DNA from: Streptomyces fradiae ATCC 10745 = DSM 40063
GTDB taxonomy: Bacteria; Actinomycetota; Actinomycetes; Streptomycetales; Streptomycetaceae
DNA: 64,000 nucleotides
Direction of reading: 5' to 3'
Assembly: GCF_008704425.1 (NCBI RefSeq)
Contig: NZ_CP023696.1
Coordinates: 6,302,501 to 6,366,500, forward strand
Shown one piece after another: positions 43,542 to 52,784 of this stretch; within the stretch, counting starts at the first letter, position 1, and each line of letters begins with the position of its first letter. The position numbers and the translations under genes are program-made. Under the pieces are notes generated by a model, which saw only the letters and a program-made list of their open reading frames with translations, searched no databases and was not told the DNA's origin.

Positions 43542-45278
43542 GTGAACCAGACGTACGCGATGGCGGCGGTCGCCGCCGTCGTCGCCGCGACCGTCCTCAT
43601 CGGCTCGCTCGGGCTGCGCGTCTCCCGCACCACCTCCGACTTCTACGTCGCCTCGCGCTCCGTCAAGCCCGGCCTCAACGCCGCCGCCATCAGCGGCGAG
43701 TACCTGTCGGCCGCCTCCTTCCTCGGCGTCGCCGGACTGGTCCTCCTCCAGGGCCCCGCCATGCTCTGGTACCCCGTCGGCTACACCGCCGGGTACCTGG
43801 TGCTGCTCGTCCTGGTCGCCGCCCCGCTGCGCCGCTCCGGCGCGTACACGCTCTCCGACTTCGCCGAGGCCCGCCTGGAGTCGCCGCACGTGCGCCGCCT
43901 CGCCAGCCTCCTCGTCGTCGGCATCGGCTGGCTCTACCTGCTGCCCCAGCTCCAGGGCGCCGGGCTCACGCTGGAGATCCTCACCGGCGCGCCCGAGTGG
44001 TTCGGCGGCCTCCTCGTCGCGGCCGTCGTCACCGCGGCCGTCGCGGCGGGCGGCATGCGCAGCGTCACCTTCGTCCAGGCGTTCCAGTACTGGCTGAAGC
44101 TGACCGCCCTGCTCGTGCCCGCGCTCTTCCTGGTCGCCGCCTGGACCGCCGACGACGCGCCGCGCGCCCGGTTCGACGCGCCCGCCGCGTTCCGGGAGCA
44201 CACGTCCGTCCGCGTCGACGAGACCGTCCGCCTCGACCTCGACGCCCCGCTGGCCCTCACCGTGACCGGCACGGTCGACGGCGCCCCGTACAGCGGGACG
44301 CGGACCACCCTCGGCGAGGGGCTGCACCGCGTCGAGGCCGGCACCGTCCTGGGCTTCCCGGCAGGCGCCCGCGTCCCCGAACGCGCCCCCGACCCGGACG
44401 ACCCGCTCGGCTGGTCCGGCGCCCTGTCCGGCGGCGGCCCCGACGGGCAGCGGCTGTACGCCACCTACGGCCTCATCCTCGCCACGTTCCTCGGCACCAT
44501 GGGCCTCCCGCACGTCGCCGTGCGCTTCTACACCAGCCCGGACGGGCGGGCCGCCCGCCGCACCACCCTGGTCGTCCTCGGCCTGGTCGGCGCGTTCTAC
44601 CTGCTGCCGCCCCTGTACGGGGCGCTCGGCCGGATCTACGCGCCCGAGCTGGCCCTGACCGGTGACGCCGACGCGGCCGTGCTGGTCCTGCCGGACCGGC
44701 TCGTCGGCGGGACGACCGGGGACCTGCTGGGCGCGCTGGTGGCGGGCGGCGCGTTCGCCGCGTTCCTGTCGACGGCGTCCGGGCTCACCATGTCGGTCGC
44801 CGGGGTGCTCAGCCAGGACGTGCTCCCCTCGCGCGGCGTGCGCCCCTTCCGCCTGGCGACCCTCCTCGCCATGGGCGTGCCGCTCGCCCTGAGCGTCGTC
44901 GCGAGGAACGTGCCGGTCGCCGACGCCGTGGGCCTCGCCTTCGCCGTGTCCGCCTCCTCCTTCTGCCCGCTGCTCGTGCTGGGCATCTGGTGGCGGCGCC
45001 TCACCCCGCCCGGCGCGGTCGCCGGGCTGCTCGCCGGCGGGGGCGCCGCCCTCACGGCCGTGATGGCCACCCGCGCCGGACTCGCCCCCGACGGCTGGCC
45101 GCACACCCTGATGGCCTGGCCCGCCGTGTGGTCGGTGCCGCTGGGCTTCCTCACCATGGCCGGCGTCTCGCTCGCCACGCCCCGCCGCGTCCCGCCCCAC
45201 GCCCTCGCGACCCTGGCCCGGCTGCACCTGCCCGAAGGGCTGCTGGGCCGCCCCCGCACCGAGGCGGCCGACCGGTGA
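43542..45278 (+). CDS. Sodium/solute symporter (ActP/MctP-like)
   Basis: 578 residues from GTG 43542, with about 13 membrane helices. The SSS family signature is visible in TTSDFYVASRSVKPGLNAAAISGEYLSAASFLG and in GGMRSVTFVQAFQYWLKL. A large extracellular-type insert (about residues 205-300) is typical of acetate permeases. Likely cargo: acetate, pyruvate or another monocarboxylate. The stop overlaps the start of the kinase gene (GTGA). Confidence 0.9.
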   Translation: MNQTYAMAAVAAVVAATVLIGSLGLRVSRTTSDFYVASRSVKPGLNAAAISGEYLSAASFLGVAGLVLLQGPAMLWYPVGYTAGYLVLLVLVAAPLRRSGAYTLSDFAEARLESPHVRRLASLLVVGIGWLYLLPQLQGAGLTLEILTGAPEWFGGLLVAAVVTAAVAAGGMRSVTFVQAFQYWLKLTALLVPALFLVAAWTADDAPRARFDAPAAFREHTSVRVDETVRLDLDAPLALTVTGTVDGAPYSGTRTTLGEGLHRVEAGTVLGFPAGARVPERAPDPDDPLGWSGALSGGGPDGQRLYATYGLILATFLGTMGLPHVAVRFYTSPDGRAARRTTLVVLGLVGAFYLLPPLYGALGRIYAPELALTGDADAAVLVLPDRLVGGTTGDLLGALVAGGAFAAFLSTASGLTMSVAGVLSQDVLPSRGVRPFRLATLLAMGVPLALSVVARNVPVADAVGLAFAVSASSFCPLLVLGIWWRRLTPPGAVAGLLAGGGAALTAVMATRAGLAPDGWPHTLMAWPAVWSVPLGFLTMAGVSLATPRRVPPHALATLARLHLPEGLLGRPRTEAADR

Positions 45279-46480
45279 GCGGGACGCTGTTCGCCGCGCT
45301 CGCCGCCGCCGGGGCGCTGCTGCTCGCCGCCGGGTTCGCGCTCGGCCGCGCCGCCGCCCGGCGGGACGGCCGCGACCGGCTGGACCTCGGCACGCCCGTC
45401 GAGCGCGCCACCTTCCACACCCTGCACACCGCGTCCCTCGCCGCCCCGCCGCTGCGGGCCGGGCTCACCGAGGACACCGCCCGCAAGGCCGCGCGCCGGC
45501 TGCGTCCCCTCCTCGGCACCGAGGCGCTCGCGCTCACCGGCCGCACGGCCGTCCTCGCCTGGGACGGGAGCGGCGCCGGCCATCACGCCGAGCAGGTCAT
45601 GGAGCACGTCGCCGAGGTCGTGGCGAGTGGCCGGGGCAAGAGCGTACGGGCCGGGTGCGCCGACCCGGGCTGCCCGCTGCGGTGGGCCGTGATCGCCCCG
45701 CTGACCGGCGAGGAGGGCGTCGCCGGCGCGCTCGTCGCGTACGGCTCCCACGAGTCCGCCGTCCTCGTGCGCGCCGCCACCGAGGTGGCCCGCTGGGTCT
45801 CCGTCCAGCTCGAACTGGCCGAGCTGGACCTGTCCCGCACCCGCCTGATCGAGGCGGAGATCCGCGCTCTGCGCGCCCAGATCTCCCCGCACTTCGTCTA
45901 CAACTCGCTGGCCGCCATCGCCTCGTTCACGCGCACCGACCCGGAGCGGGCGCGGGAACTGCTGCTGGAGTTCGCCGACTTCACCCGGTACTCCTTCCGC
46001 CGCCACGGCGACTTCGCGCAGCTCGCCGACGAACTGCGCGCCATCGAGCAGTACCTCGCGCTCGCCGGGGCCCGCTTCGGCGACCGGCTCCAGGTCACGC
46101 TCCAGGTCGCGCCGGAGGTGCTGCCGGTGACGCTGCCGTTCCTCTGCCTCCAGCCGCTGGTGGAGAACGCCGTCAAGCACGGGCTGGAGGACTCCCGCAC
46201 GGCGTGCCGCATCACCATCGCCGCGCGGGACGCGGGCGCCGAGGCCGTCGTGACCGTCGAGGACGACGGCGTCGGCATGGACCCGGCCGTGCTGCGCGCC
46301 GTCCTGGCGGGCCAGGGCCCCCGGTCGTCGGGCATCGGCCTGCCCAACGTCGACGAGCGGCTGCGCCAGGTGTACGGCGACGACTACGGCCTCGTGGTGG
46401 AGACGGGGGTCGGCGCGGGCATGAAGGTCACCGTCCGCGTCCCCAAGTACCGGGCGGGCGTCCACCGGGCCCCGGCGTAG
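45275..46480 (+). CDS. LytS-like sensor histidine kinase
   Basis: 401 residues from GTG 45275, which overlaps the symporter stop. One N-terminal membrane helix, a GAF-like domain (about 45-175) with a C128-x4-C133 pair (GCADPGC) that might sense redox or metal, then a His_kinase domain with phosphorylated H206 in QISPHFVYNSL and ATP-binding ENAVKHGL and GIGLPNVDERL. It should phosphorylate the LytTR regulator at 42113. The last 53 bases overlap the end of the convergent gene. Confidence 0.93.
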   Translation: MSGTLFAALAAAGALLLAAGFALGRAAARRDGRDRLDLGTPVERATFHTLHTASLAAPPLRAGLTEDTARKAARRLRPLLGTEALALTGRTAVLAWDGSGAGHHAEQVMEHVAEVVASGRGKSVRAGCADPGCPLRWAVIAPLTGEEGVAGALVAYGSHESAVLVRAATEVARWVSVQLELAELDLSRTRLIEAEIRALRAQISPHFVYNSLAAIASFTRTDPERARELLLEFADFTRYSFRRHGDFAQLADELRAIEQYLALAGARFGDRLQVTLQVAPEVLPVTLPFLCLQPLVENAVKHGLEDSRTACRITIAARDAGAEAVVTVEDDGVGMDPAVLRAVLAGQGPRSSGIGLPNVDERLRQVYGDDYGLVVETGVGAGMKVTVRVPKYRAGVHRAPA

Positions 46481-47561
46481 CCCGCGCGCCCGCCCGGCGC
46501 TGCGCGTCGGCGCCCGTGCCGCGGGCCAGCACCGCCTCCGCCAGCTCCCGCACCTCCGCCGCGTCGCCGCTCGCCTCCAGAGCGGGGCGCACGCGGTCGA
46601 GGAGGGCCCGTACCGCCTCGGCCGCGGGGACCCGTTCACCGGTCAGCGGGTGCAGGGCGGGGCCGCCCACCCCGTACCGGGCCGCCGTCCACAGGGCGGC
46701 GGCGGCCGCGTGGTCGGGCAGCCGGGGCGCCGGGCGGCCCCGTGTGGCCGCGTCGAGCGCCGTGGTCACCAGGGCGCGGGTCAGCCCGGCCTGGAGGACG
46801 GCCCCGTCGACGCCGGGCGCGACGTCCGCGATCCGCACCTCGACGGTGGGCAGATGGTGGGAGGGGCGGGCGAACCAGTACGCGTTCCGCGCTCCGGCCG
46901 GCAGGACGCCGGTACGGCGCAGGGCGGCCACCGTCCGGTCGTACTGCGCGGCCGACGCGAAGCGGGGCGGTATCTGGTGGGTGGGCCAGCGGGACAGCAC
47001 GAGGACCCGCCAGCTCGCGTGCCCGGTGTCGGCCCCCTGGTGGTAGGGGGAGTTGGCGGAGAGCGCCAGCAGGACCGGGAGCCAGGGGCGCAGGTGGTTG
47101 AGGACGGCCACGGCCGACTCCCGGTCGGGCACCCCGACGTGGACGTGGCAGCCGCAGGTCTCCGTCTCGTCGGCGAGCCGCCCGTACAGCCGGGCCATCT
47201 GCCGGTAGTGCCGGGTCGGGGTGACCGCGCGGGCCGGGGCGGCCATCGGGGCCGTGCCGCTGGCGAGCGGGCGCAGCCCGGCCTTGCGGGCGGCGCGCTC
47301 CAGGCGGGCGCGGGCGGCGGCCAGTTCGGCGCGCACCCCCGCCAGGTCGGTGCACACGCCGGTCGCCGTCTCCACCATCGTGGCCAGCAGCTCCCGCTGG
47401 AGGCCGGGCCCGCCGCCCGGGCCGCCCAGCGCCCGGTCGGCGTCCACGACGTCGCGCCCGCCGCCCGCCGGGGCCCCGTCGTCCGCGCCGACGAGCAGGA
47501 ACTCCTCCTCGACGCCGAGGGTCACCCCGCGGGCCGGGGCCGCCTCGACCATCCGGACCAC
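46428..47561 (-). CDS. Carboxylate-amine ligase, YbdK/GCS2 type
   Basis: About 377 residues from GTG 47561 (GGGAG five bases upstream); ATG 47552 is an alternative. It has the GCS2 start GVTLGVEEEFLLV, the catalytic/metal region ETCGCHVHVGVPDRE, and LSANSPYHQGADTGHASWR. Members ligate glutamate to cysteine or another amine in an ATP-dependent way; many actinobacterial copies have unknown substrates. Its 3' end overlaps the histidine kinase gene tail to tail by 53 bp, and its C-terminus is a basic/Gly-rich tail. Confidence 0.88.
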   Translation of the reverse strand: MVRMVEAAPARGVTLGVEEEFLLVGADDGAPAGGGRDVVDADRALGGPGGGPGLQRELLATMVETATGVCTDLAGVRAELAAARARLERAARKAGLRPLASGTAPMAAPARAVTPTRHYRQMARLYGRLADETETCGCHVHVGVPDRESAVAVLNHLRPWLPVLLALSANSPYHQGADTGHASWRVLVLSRWPTHQIPPRFASAAQYDRTVAALRRTGVLPAGARNAYWFARPSHHLPTVEVRIADVAPGVDGAVLQAGLTRALVTTALDAATRGRPAPRLPDHAAAAALWTAARYGVGGPALHPLTGERVPAAEAVRALLDRVRPALEASGDAAEVRELAEAVLARGTGADAQRRAGARATPGPGGRPPGTWGRGR

Positions 47562-47914
47562 CACCACTCCCGCCCAGCCGTACGGACCCGCGCCCGGCGC
47601 GGCGCCGGCCCGCGCCGGCGGCCCGGCCCGCTCAGCATGACCGGCGCCTCCCCGGCCCGGCAACGGTGGCTTTCCGGCCTCTGCGGGGGACGCGGTCGGC
47701 CGGCCCGGTCCTCGCCGGGCACGCGGGCGCCCGGCGAGCCCCCCCCGTGCGGTCGGCGGGGGCGGTGCCCGGCCCCAGGCGGTCGGCCTTCGCCGGGCAC
47801 GCGGGCGGTCGGCCCCGCCCCCGGCGGGGGCAGCCGCTCCCACGGCGGGCTCCAGGTGGTCGGCGCGGGGCGCGCGGGCGCTCGTCGGCGCGGCCTCCGC
47901 GGCCCGCGCGGCGG
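47562..47914. other. GC-rich intergenic region
   Basis: Two imperfect copies of a GCCGGGCACGCGGGCG-containing segment (about 47715 and 47793). No gene seen. Confidence 0.45.
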
Positions 47915-48409
47915 TCAGTACAGGTGCAGCGACAGGTGGCCGAGCGGCAGCCCCAGCTGCCACGACGGCAGCCACGTCCGCGCCGACTCGTCCACCGCGA
48001 CCGGGCGGCCCGCCGACGGAGCGGGCAGCGCGCCCAGGTCCGCCGCGAGCAGCTCGGTCTCCTCCAGCAGCCGCCAGGTCTCCAGCGCCAGGGCCAGCCC
48101 CGGCTCGCCGTCGCCCTCGCGCTCCCGTCGCGCGGCGAGCCGCCCGCGCACCCACTGGGGCCAGGGGTGGCCGTGCGAGGTGCGGTCCAGCCACTCGCCG
48201 ACCCGCTCCTCGGGGGCGGCGCCGTCGCTGAGGTAGACCGTCAGCGCGAGCGTCCGGCGGCCCGCCACGTACTCCAGGGAGCCGGTCTCCACCAGCCCGC
48301 CTCCGCGCAGCAGCTCATCGGCCAGGTACTCGGCACACAGCCAGTCCATGGGGACGGCCAGACCGCCCCCGCCGCTGCCGTCCGTGCTTTCGGGCCGCAA
48401 CGTTCCCAC
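47915..48409 (-). CDS. Hypothetical protein
   Basis: 164 residues if started at GTG 48409, which follows GGGAGAAG; an in-frame start exists up to 48565. A mixed alpha/beta, acidic soluble protein with MDWLCAEYLADELLRGGGLVETGSLEYV, a middle GHPWPQWVRGRLAARR and a C-terminus WLPSWQLGLPLGHLSLHLY. Codon bias is normal and the frame is clean, but I do not recognise the family. Confidence 0.6.
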   Translation of the reverse strand: MGTLRPESTDGSGGGGLAVPMDWLCAEYLADELLRGGGLVETGSLEYVAGRRTLALTVYLSDGAAPEERVGEWLDRTSHGHPWPQWVRGRLAARREREGDGEPGLALALETWRLLEETELLAADLGALPAPSAGRPVAVDESARTWLPSWQLGLPLGHLSLHLY

Positions 48410-48601
48410 CTTCTCCCAAACGTTCTTCCGCGCGTAACTCGGCCACGCACCCTTGACGACGAGCCTCCACCGAAAGACGGGGTGGGAGGCCGCTTTTTGC
48501 ACAACTTCACGGTGTGGTTTCGCATACGTTCGCGTCCGTGCCGTTACGTGTGGGAAGGAACGCATCCGGTGGGTCGCCGGGGGCGCCCGTGACCAGCCGC
48601 G

Positions 48602-48680
48602 GCCCCCTCCGCTCCGGCCCTCTCCGCGCCGACCCCCTCCGCTCCGGCCCCCTCCGCTCCGGCCCTCTCCGCTCCGGCCT
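48602..48680. repeat. 15-nt tandem repeat (CCTCCGCTCCGGCCC type)
   Basis: Five to six near-identical units lie just past the end of the sigma factor gene. Intergenic. Confidence 0.7.
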
Positions 48681-48727
48681 CGGCGCCGCCCGCCGCCCCG
48701 CCTCGGCCGCGCCGCCCGCCGCCCGCC

Positions 48728-49312
48728 TCAGCCGGGGCGCCGCCCCGCGCGTGCCGCACGGCCCCTGCCGCCGGCCGGGCGCGTCCGGCTGTACCCGGGC
48801 AGGCACCGGCCGAGGGCGCGCAGCGCGTAGTACGAGCGCGACTTGACCGTCCCGGCCGGTATGCCGAGTTCCTCCGCCGCCTCGCTGACGGTCAGCCCGT
48901 CGAAGTAGATCCGCTCCAGCACGGCCCGGTGCGCCTCGCTGAGCCCGGCCACCGCCGCCCGCACGTCGAGCGCGGCGACGGCCGACTCCGTGGCGTCGGC
49001 CGGGTCGGGGGTGGTGGAGAGGACGCCGTCGCCGATCTCGGCGGGGCGCGCCATCCGGGAGCGCCGCGCGTCGATGGCCAGCCGCCGGCCGACCGTGAAC
49101 AGCCAGGGGCGCATCGACGTGTACGGCGCCTCGAACGCCTCCGGGTGCTGCCAGGCCCGCACCAGGGTCTCCTGGAGCAGGTCCTCGGCGCGCTGCCGGT
49201 CGCCGTAGGTGAGCCCGAGGAGAAAGCTCAGCAGCGCCGGTCCGTGTTCCCGGTGCAGCTCCTCCAGGGTCCGCTCGTCGGTGGTCGCCGTGGTCGTCGT
49301 GGCCGTCGTCAT
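48728..49312 (-). CDS. ECF-type RNA polymerase sigma factor
   Basis: 194 residues. Region 2 (about 20-90) has FLLGLTYGDRQRAEDLLQETLVRAW and PWLFTVGRRLAID. Region 4 (about 118-170) has LSEAHRAVLERIYFDGLTVSEAAEELGIPAGTVKSRSYYALRAL. This is the SigK/SigL-like part of the ECF class. The N-terminus is threonine-rich (MTTATTTTATTDERT). No anti-sigma gene follows; a repeat region lies downstream instead. Neighbouring envelope genes to the right are divergent. Confidence 0.92.
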   Translation of the reverse strand: MTTATTTTATTDERTLEELHREHGPALLSFLLGLTYGDRQRAEDLLQETLVRAWQHPEAFEAPYTSMRPWLFTVGRRLAIDARRSRMARPAEIGDGVLSTTPDPADATESAVAALDVRAAVAGLSEAHRAVLERIYFDGLTVSEAAEELGIPAGTVKSRSYYALRALGRCLPGYSRTRPAGGRGRAARAGRRPG

Positions 49313-49470
49313 CGTTCACATCCCTTCCCGCCGGCTCCGGGGGTCCACGAGCGGTATCCGAACGCATCCGCGCCCGTCCGGACAGCCGCCGCACCGGGGT
49401 GTGCGACGAGCGGTCGCACCGAGCGGCGAGTGGTGCGCCGAACGGTCGGCGCGCGGACGGGTCGTCGGTT

Positions 49471-49512
49471 CGGCTGATTTATCGTATTTGTCCTATTAAG
49501 TGATTGATCGGG
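49471..49512. promoter_or_regulatory. AT-rich upstream element of the CapA gene
   Basis: An unusually AT-rich stretch (GATTTATCGTATTTGTCC, then TATTAAG) about 70-100 bp ahead of the CapA start. Likely promoter region. Shares GATAAA/GACAAAT words (opposite strand) with 38671-38697. Confidence 0.45.
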
Positions 49513-49576
49513 GTGTCCATGCGCCTATGGATGCCAGACGTCCCCTCTCACCCGTCCCGCGTCCAGGGAGCCCCGC

Positions 49577-50860
49577 ATGCCCCATCGCAGCCCCCACCCG
49601 AGACCGTGCCGCGCACTGTGGCCCGCACCCCGGTCCGCGCCGAGGCCCGGGCGCCGGCCGGTGCTCCGGTCCGCGTCCCGCCGGGCCGCGCTCGCCACCG
49701 CCGCCCTGCTCGGCGCCACCGCCGCCTGCACCGGCGCCCCCGCGCCCGCCCCGTCCGCCCCCGCCACCTCGTCGGCCCCGCCCGCCGCCCACTCCGGCGT
49801 CGGACGCGCCGCCCCCGCGCCGAGGCCCTTCACGCTCGCCGCCACCGGAGACGTCCTCCCGCACGACTCGGTGATCCGCGCCGCCCAGGCCGACGCCGGA
49901 GGCTCGGGACACGACTTCCGGCCCATGCTCGCCGGTGTCGCTCCCGTCATCTCCGGCGCCGACCTGGCCATCTGCCACATGGAGACCGTGTACGGGGAGG
50001 ACGGCGGCCCCTTCACCGGCTACCCGTCCTTCAAGTCCCCGCCGCAGGTCGCCGACGCCCTGCGCGCGACCGGCTACGACTCCTGCTCGACCGCCTCCAA
50101 CCACACCCTCGACGCGGGCGCCGACGGCATCAGCCGCACCCTCGGCCACCTCGACCGCGTCGGCATCAAGCACGCCGGCTCCGCCCGCAGCGCCGAGGAG
50201 GCCGCCACCCCGACCGTGCTGCGGGCGGGCGGGGCCCGCGTCGCCCACCTCGCCTACACCTACGGCACCAACGGCATCCCCGTCCCCGCGGACCGCCCCT
50301 GGGCCGTCAACCTCATCGACGAGAGCCGCGTCCTCAGCGACGCGCGGGCCGCCCGCGAGGCCGGCGCCGACGTGGTCGTCGTCAGCCTCCACTGGGGCAC
50401 CGAGTGGCAGACCGCCCCCGACCGGCAGCAGCTCGAACTCGGTGAGGCCCTCACCGCCTCCACCACCGGGGGCCGCCCCGACATCGACCTCATCCTCGGC
50501 ACCCACGCCCACGTCCCGCAGGCGTACGAGAAGGTCAACGGCACGTGGATCGTCTACGGCATGGGCGACCAGATCGCCGGAGCCATGATCAACCACTCCG
50601 GAGTCCACGACCCGCGCGGCAACGAGGGCACCATCGCCCGCTTCACCTTCACCCCGCCCCGCGTCCCCGGAGGCCGCTGGGAGGTCACCCGGGCCGAGTT
50701 CGTCCCGCAGTGGTACGACACGGCGGCCAACCGCGTCGTCGACCTCAACGCCGCCGTCGCCTCCGGCGACACCGCCCTCGCCGCCGTGCGGGAGCGCATC
50801 ACCGGTGTCGCCCTCAGCCGCGGCGCCGCCGCCCAGGGCCTGGTCCGCGCCGCCCCGTAG
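49577..50860 (+). CDS. CapA-family exported metallophosphatase-like protein
   Basis: 427 residues from ATG 49577 (AGGGAG seven bases upstream). A long basic N-terminus leads into a hydrophobic stretch ending at C51 (LLGATAACTG), a lipobox-like site. The PGA_cap domain follows: LAATGDVLPH, CHMETVYG, STASNHTLDAGADGI, SLHWGTEWQ and DLILGTHAHVPQ. CapA/PgsA proteins take part in poly-gamma-glutamate capsule formation, but many actinobacterial members have unknown roles. The next gene, a polysaccharide deacetylase, begins 92 bp downstream. Confidence 0.9.
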   Translation: MPHRSPHPRPCRALWPAPRSAPRPGRRPVLRSASRRAALATAALLGATAACTGAPAPAPSAPATSSAPPAAHSGVGRAAPAPRPFTLAATGDVLPHDSVIRAAQADAGGSGHDFRPMLAGVAPVISGADLAICHMETVYGEDGGPFTGYPSFKSPPQVADALRATGYDSCSTASNHTLDAGADGISRTLGHLDRVGIKHAGSARSAEEAATPTVLRAGGARVAHLAYTYGTNGIPVPADRPWAVNLIDESRVLSDARAAREAGADVVVVSLHWGTEWQTAPDRQQLELGEALTASTTGGRPDIDLILGTHAHVPQAYEKVNGTWIVYGMGDQIAGAMINHSGVHDPRGNEGTIARFTFTPPRVPGGRWEVTRAEFVPQWYDTAANRVVDLNAAVASGDTALAAVRERITGVALSRGAAAQGLVRAAP

Positions 50861-50952
50861 GCCCCGTGGCCGCTCGTCCCAACGGGTGCTTTCGCCCCGC
50901 GCGCCCGGTGTCGCGCACCTGATCCGCCCATCGCCCGTGCGGAGCATTGGTC

Positions 50953-51885
50953 ATGAAAAAGGACCAGATGCCTACCGGGCGGCGGATGGTGCTGCGCATC
51001 GCCGCCGCGCTCGGGGCCACCACCACCGTCGGCCTGTTCGGCCTCGGCCGGGAGGGCGCGCCCGGCACGGGCACCACGGCGGCGCCCGCGCGCCCGTCCC
51101 CGCCCGGCACCTCCCCGCCCGGCACCCGCGCGCCCACGGCGCCCACCGCGCCCGCACCGGCCGGCGGCCCCGCGGTGGGCCCGGCCGCCGGGTCGGCGAA
51201 CCGCCCGATGGCCCCCTCCCCGTACCGGCTCCAGCCCATGACCTCCCACACCCCGCCCCGCCTCCAAGGCGCCCGCGCCCTGCCGCCCGTGCGGCAGCGG
51301 CCGTTCCTGCGGGTCGCCGGCGCGGGCAACACGATGGTCCTCACCTTCGACGACGGGCCGGACCCCCGCTACACCCCGGCCATCCTCGGCACCCTGCGCC
51401 GGTACGGGGTGCGCGCCATGTTCTTCGTCTGCGGCGAGATGGCCGTCCACCACCCGGACCTGCTGCGGGAGATGGCCGACGACGGGCACGTCGTGGGCAA
51501 CCACTCCTGGTCCCATCCGCTCATCCCGAAGCTGAAGCCCTCCCGCATCCGCCACGAGCTCGGCGCGACCAGCGAGGTGATCGAGCGGTCGCTCGGCTCC
51601 GCCCCCCTCTGGTACCGCGCCCCCTACGGCGCCTGGAACCGGCACTCCTTCGAGATCGGCGCCGAACTGGGCATGGAACCGCTCGCCTGGACCGTCGACA
51701 CCCTCGACTGGAAGGAGCCGGGCACCGCGACCATCGTCGGCCGCGTCCTGGACGGCGCCGCGCCCGGCGTCATCGTGCTCTCCCACGACGCGGGCGGCGA
51801 CCGCTCGCAGAGCGTGCGCGCCCTGCGCACCTACCTGCCGCGCCTGATCGACGAGGGGTACCACCTCACCGTGCCGCGCCGCTGA
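50953..51885 (+). CDS. Secreted polysaccharide deacetylase (NodB domain)
   Basis: 310 residues from ATG 50953. The N-terminus MKKDQMPTGRRMVLRIAAAL has a twin arginine and may use the Tat route. A Pro/Ala-rich stalk (35-90) leads to the NodB domain: MVLTFDDGPDP (D133, D134), metal ligands H184 and H188 in NHSWSHP, WYRAPYGAWN and the final VIVLSHDAGG. It should remove acetyl groups from peptidoglycan or another cell-wall glycan. Confidence 0.93.
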   Translation: MKKDQMPTGRRMVLRIAAALGATTTVGLFGLGREGAPGTGTTAAPARPSPPGTSPPGTRAPTAPTAPAPAGGPAVGPAAGSANRPMAPSPYRLQPMTSHTPPRLQGARALPPVRQRPFLRVAGAGNTMVLTFDDGPDPRYTPAILGTLRRYGVRAMFFVCGEMAVHHPDLLREMADDGHVVGNHSWSHPLIPKLKPSRIRHELGATSEVIERSLGSAPLWYRAPYGAWNRHSFEIGAELGMEPLAWTVDTLDWKEPGTATIVGRVLDGAAPGVIVLSHDAGGDRSQSVRALRTYLPRLIDEGYHLTVPRR

Positions 51886-52060
51886 CCCGCCCGGCGGGGC
51901 CGGCGCGACCGGCCCCACCGGGGCCGCGGACCCGTCGGACGGGACCGAACCGGCCGGGCGGCCCGCCGGCCGGGCCGGCACGGCCGCCCGGCCGGCCGCC
52001 CCCGCGTCGGCCGGCGCCGCCGCCCCGTCGCGACGCGGAGCCGTTCCCGGCCGTACCGCG

Positions 52061-52092
52061 CCGCCGCCCCGCCCGCCGCGGCGGGGCGGCGG
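52061..52092. terminator. Bidirectional hairpin between deacetylase and sortase genes
   Basis: A 13-bp perfect stem (52061-52073 with 52080-52092) and a 6-nt loop between convergent genes. Confidence 0.75.
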
Positions 52093-52106
52093 CGGGGCGG
52101 GGGCGT

Positions 52107-52784
52107 TCAGCGGGTGGCCACCAGCCGGGCGTAGACCACGACGTTGCCGTCGTAGCCACCGGCGCGCGAGTACCCGCCGCCGCAGGTGATCACCCGCAGT
52201 TCGGGGTGGCCCGTGTCCCCGTAGACCCGTACGCCGGGGAAGTCGTCCTTGTCGTACACCTCGACGCCGTACACCTGGAAGACCGCCACCCGCCCGTCGT
52301 ACCGCGTCACCTCCACCCGCTGTCCGGGCTTCATGGTGCCCAGCGTGTAGAAGACCGCGGGCCCCGTCTCGTTGTCCACGTGCCCGACGATCACGGACGT
52401 GCCGGACTGGCCCGGCGCGATGCCGTTCTGGTACCAGCCGGCCAGATTCGGGTCCTGCGGCGGGGGCGCGCTGATCCAGCCCTGGCTGTCGAGCCCCACG
52501 TCGATGACGGGCGCGTCCACCTTCAGCGCCTCGATCCGCACGCGGGACGCGGGCGCGTACTCCAGGGGGCGCAGCCCGGCCGCCGGCTTCGGCGCCGCGA
52601 CGGTGCGCCCCTGCTCGGCCGAGACCGCGCCCACCGGCTGGGGCGGCCCGGACGACACGTCCACCCCGTTGCGGACCATGGCCAGACCGGTGAGCATGAC
52701 GAGCGCCAGCGCCCCCCACGGCTGGCGCCCCCTGATCACGTCCCAGGCGCTCCGGTCCCCGGCGCCTCTGCGCTCCAGGCCCAT
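52107..52784 (-). CDS. Class F sortase
   Basis: 225 residues from ATG 52784 (AAGGGAG upstream). One N-terminal membrane helix (WGALALVMLTGLAMV), a stalk, then the sortase barrel with H135 (VIVGHVDN), C201 (VITCGGGY) and R207. The single-domain, N-anchored form with no LPXTG-operon neighbours is class F, whose substrates in actinobacteria are poorly known. Two homologous surface proteins with a shared C-terminal signal are encoded immediately to the right. Confidence 0.9.
   Translation of the reverse strand: MGLERRGAGDRSAWDVIRGRQPWGALALVMLTGLAMVRNGVDVSSGPPQPVGAVSAEQGRTVAAPKPAAGLRPLEYAPASRVRIEALKVDAPVIDVGLDSQGWISAPPPQDPNLAGWYQNGIAPGQSGTSVIVGHVDNETGPAVFYTLGTMKPGQRVEVTRYDGRVAVFQVYGVEVYDKDDFPGVRVYGDTGHPELRVITCGGGYSRAGGYDGNVVVYARLVATR

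Noticed and set aside
44990-45274. In-frame N-terminal extension of the histidine kinase
   Set aside because: Lies inside the symporter gene and is Arg/Pro-rich; the GTG overlapping the symporter stop is the natural start.
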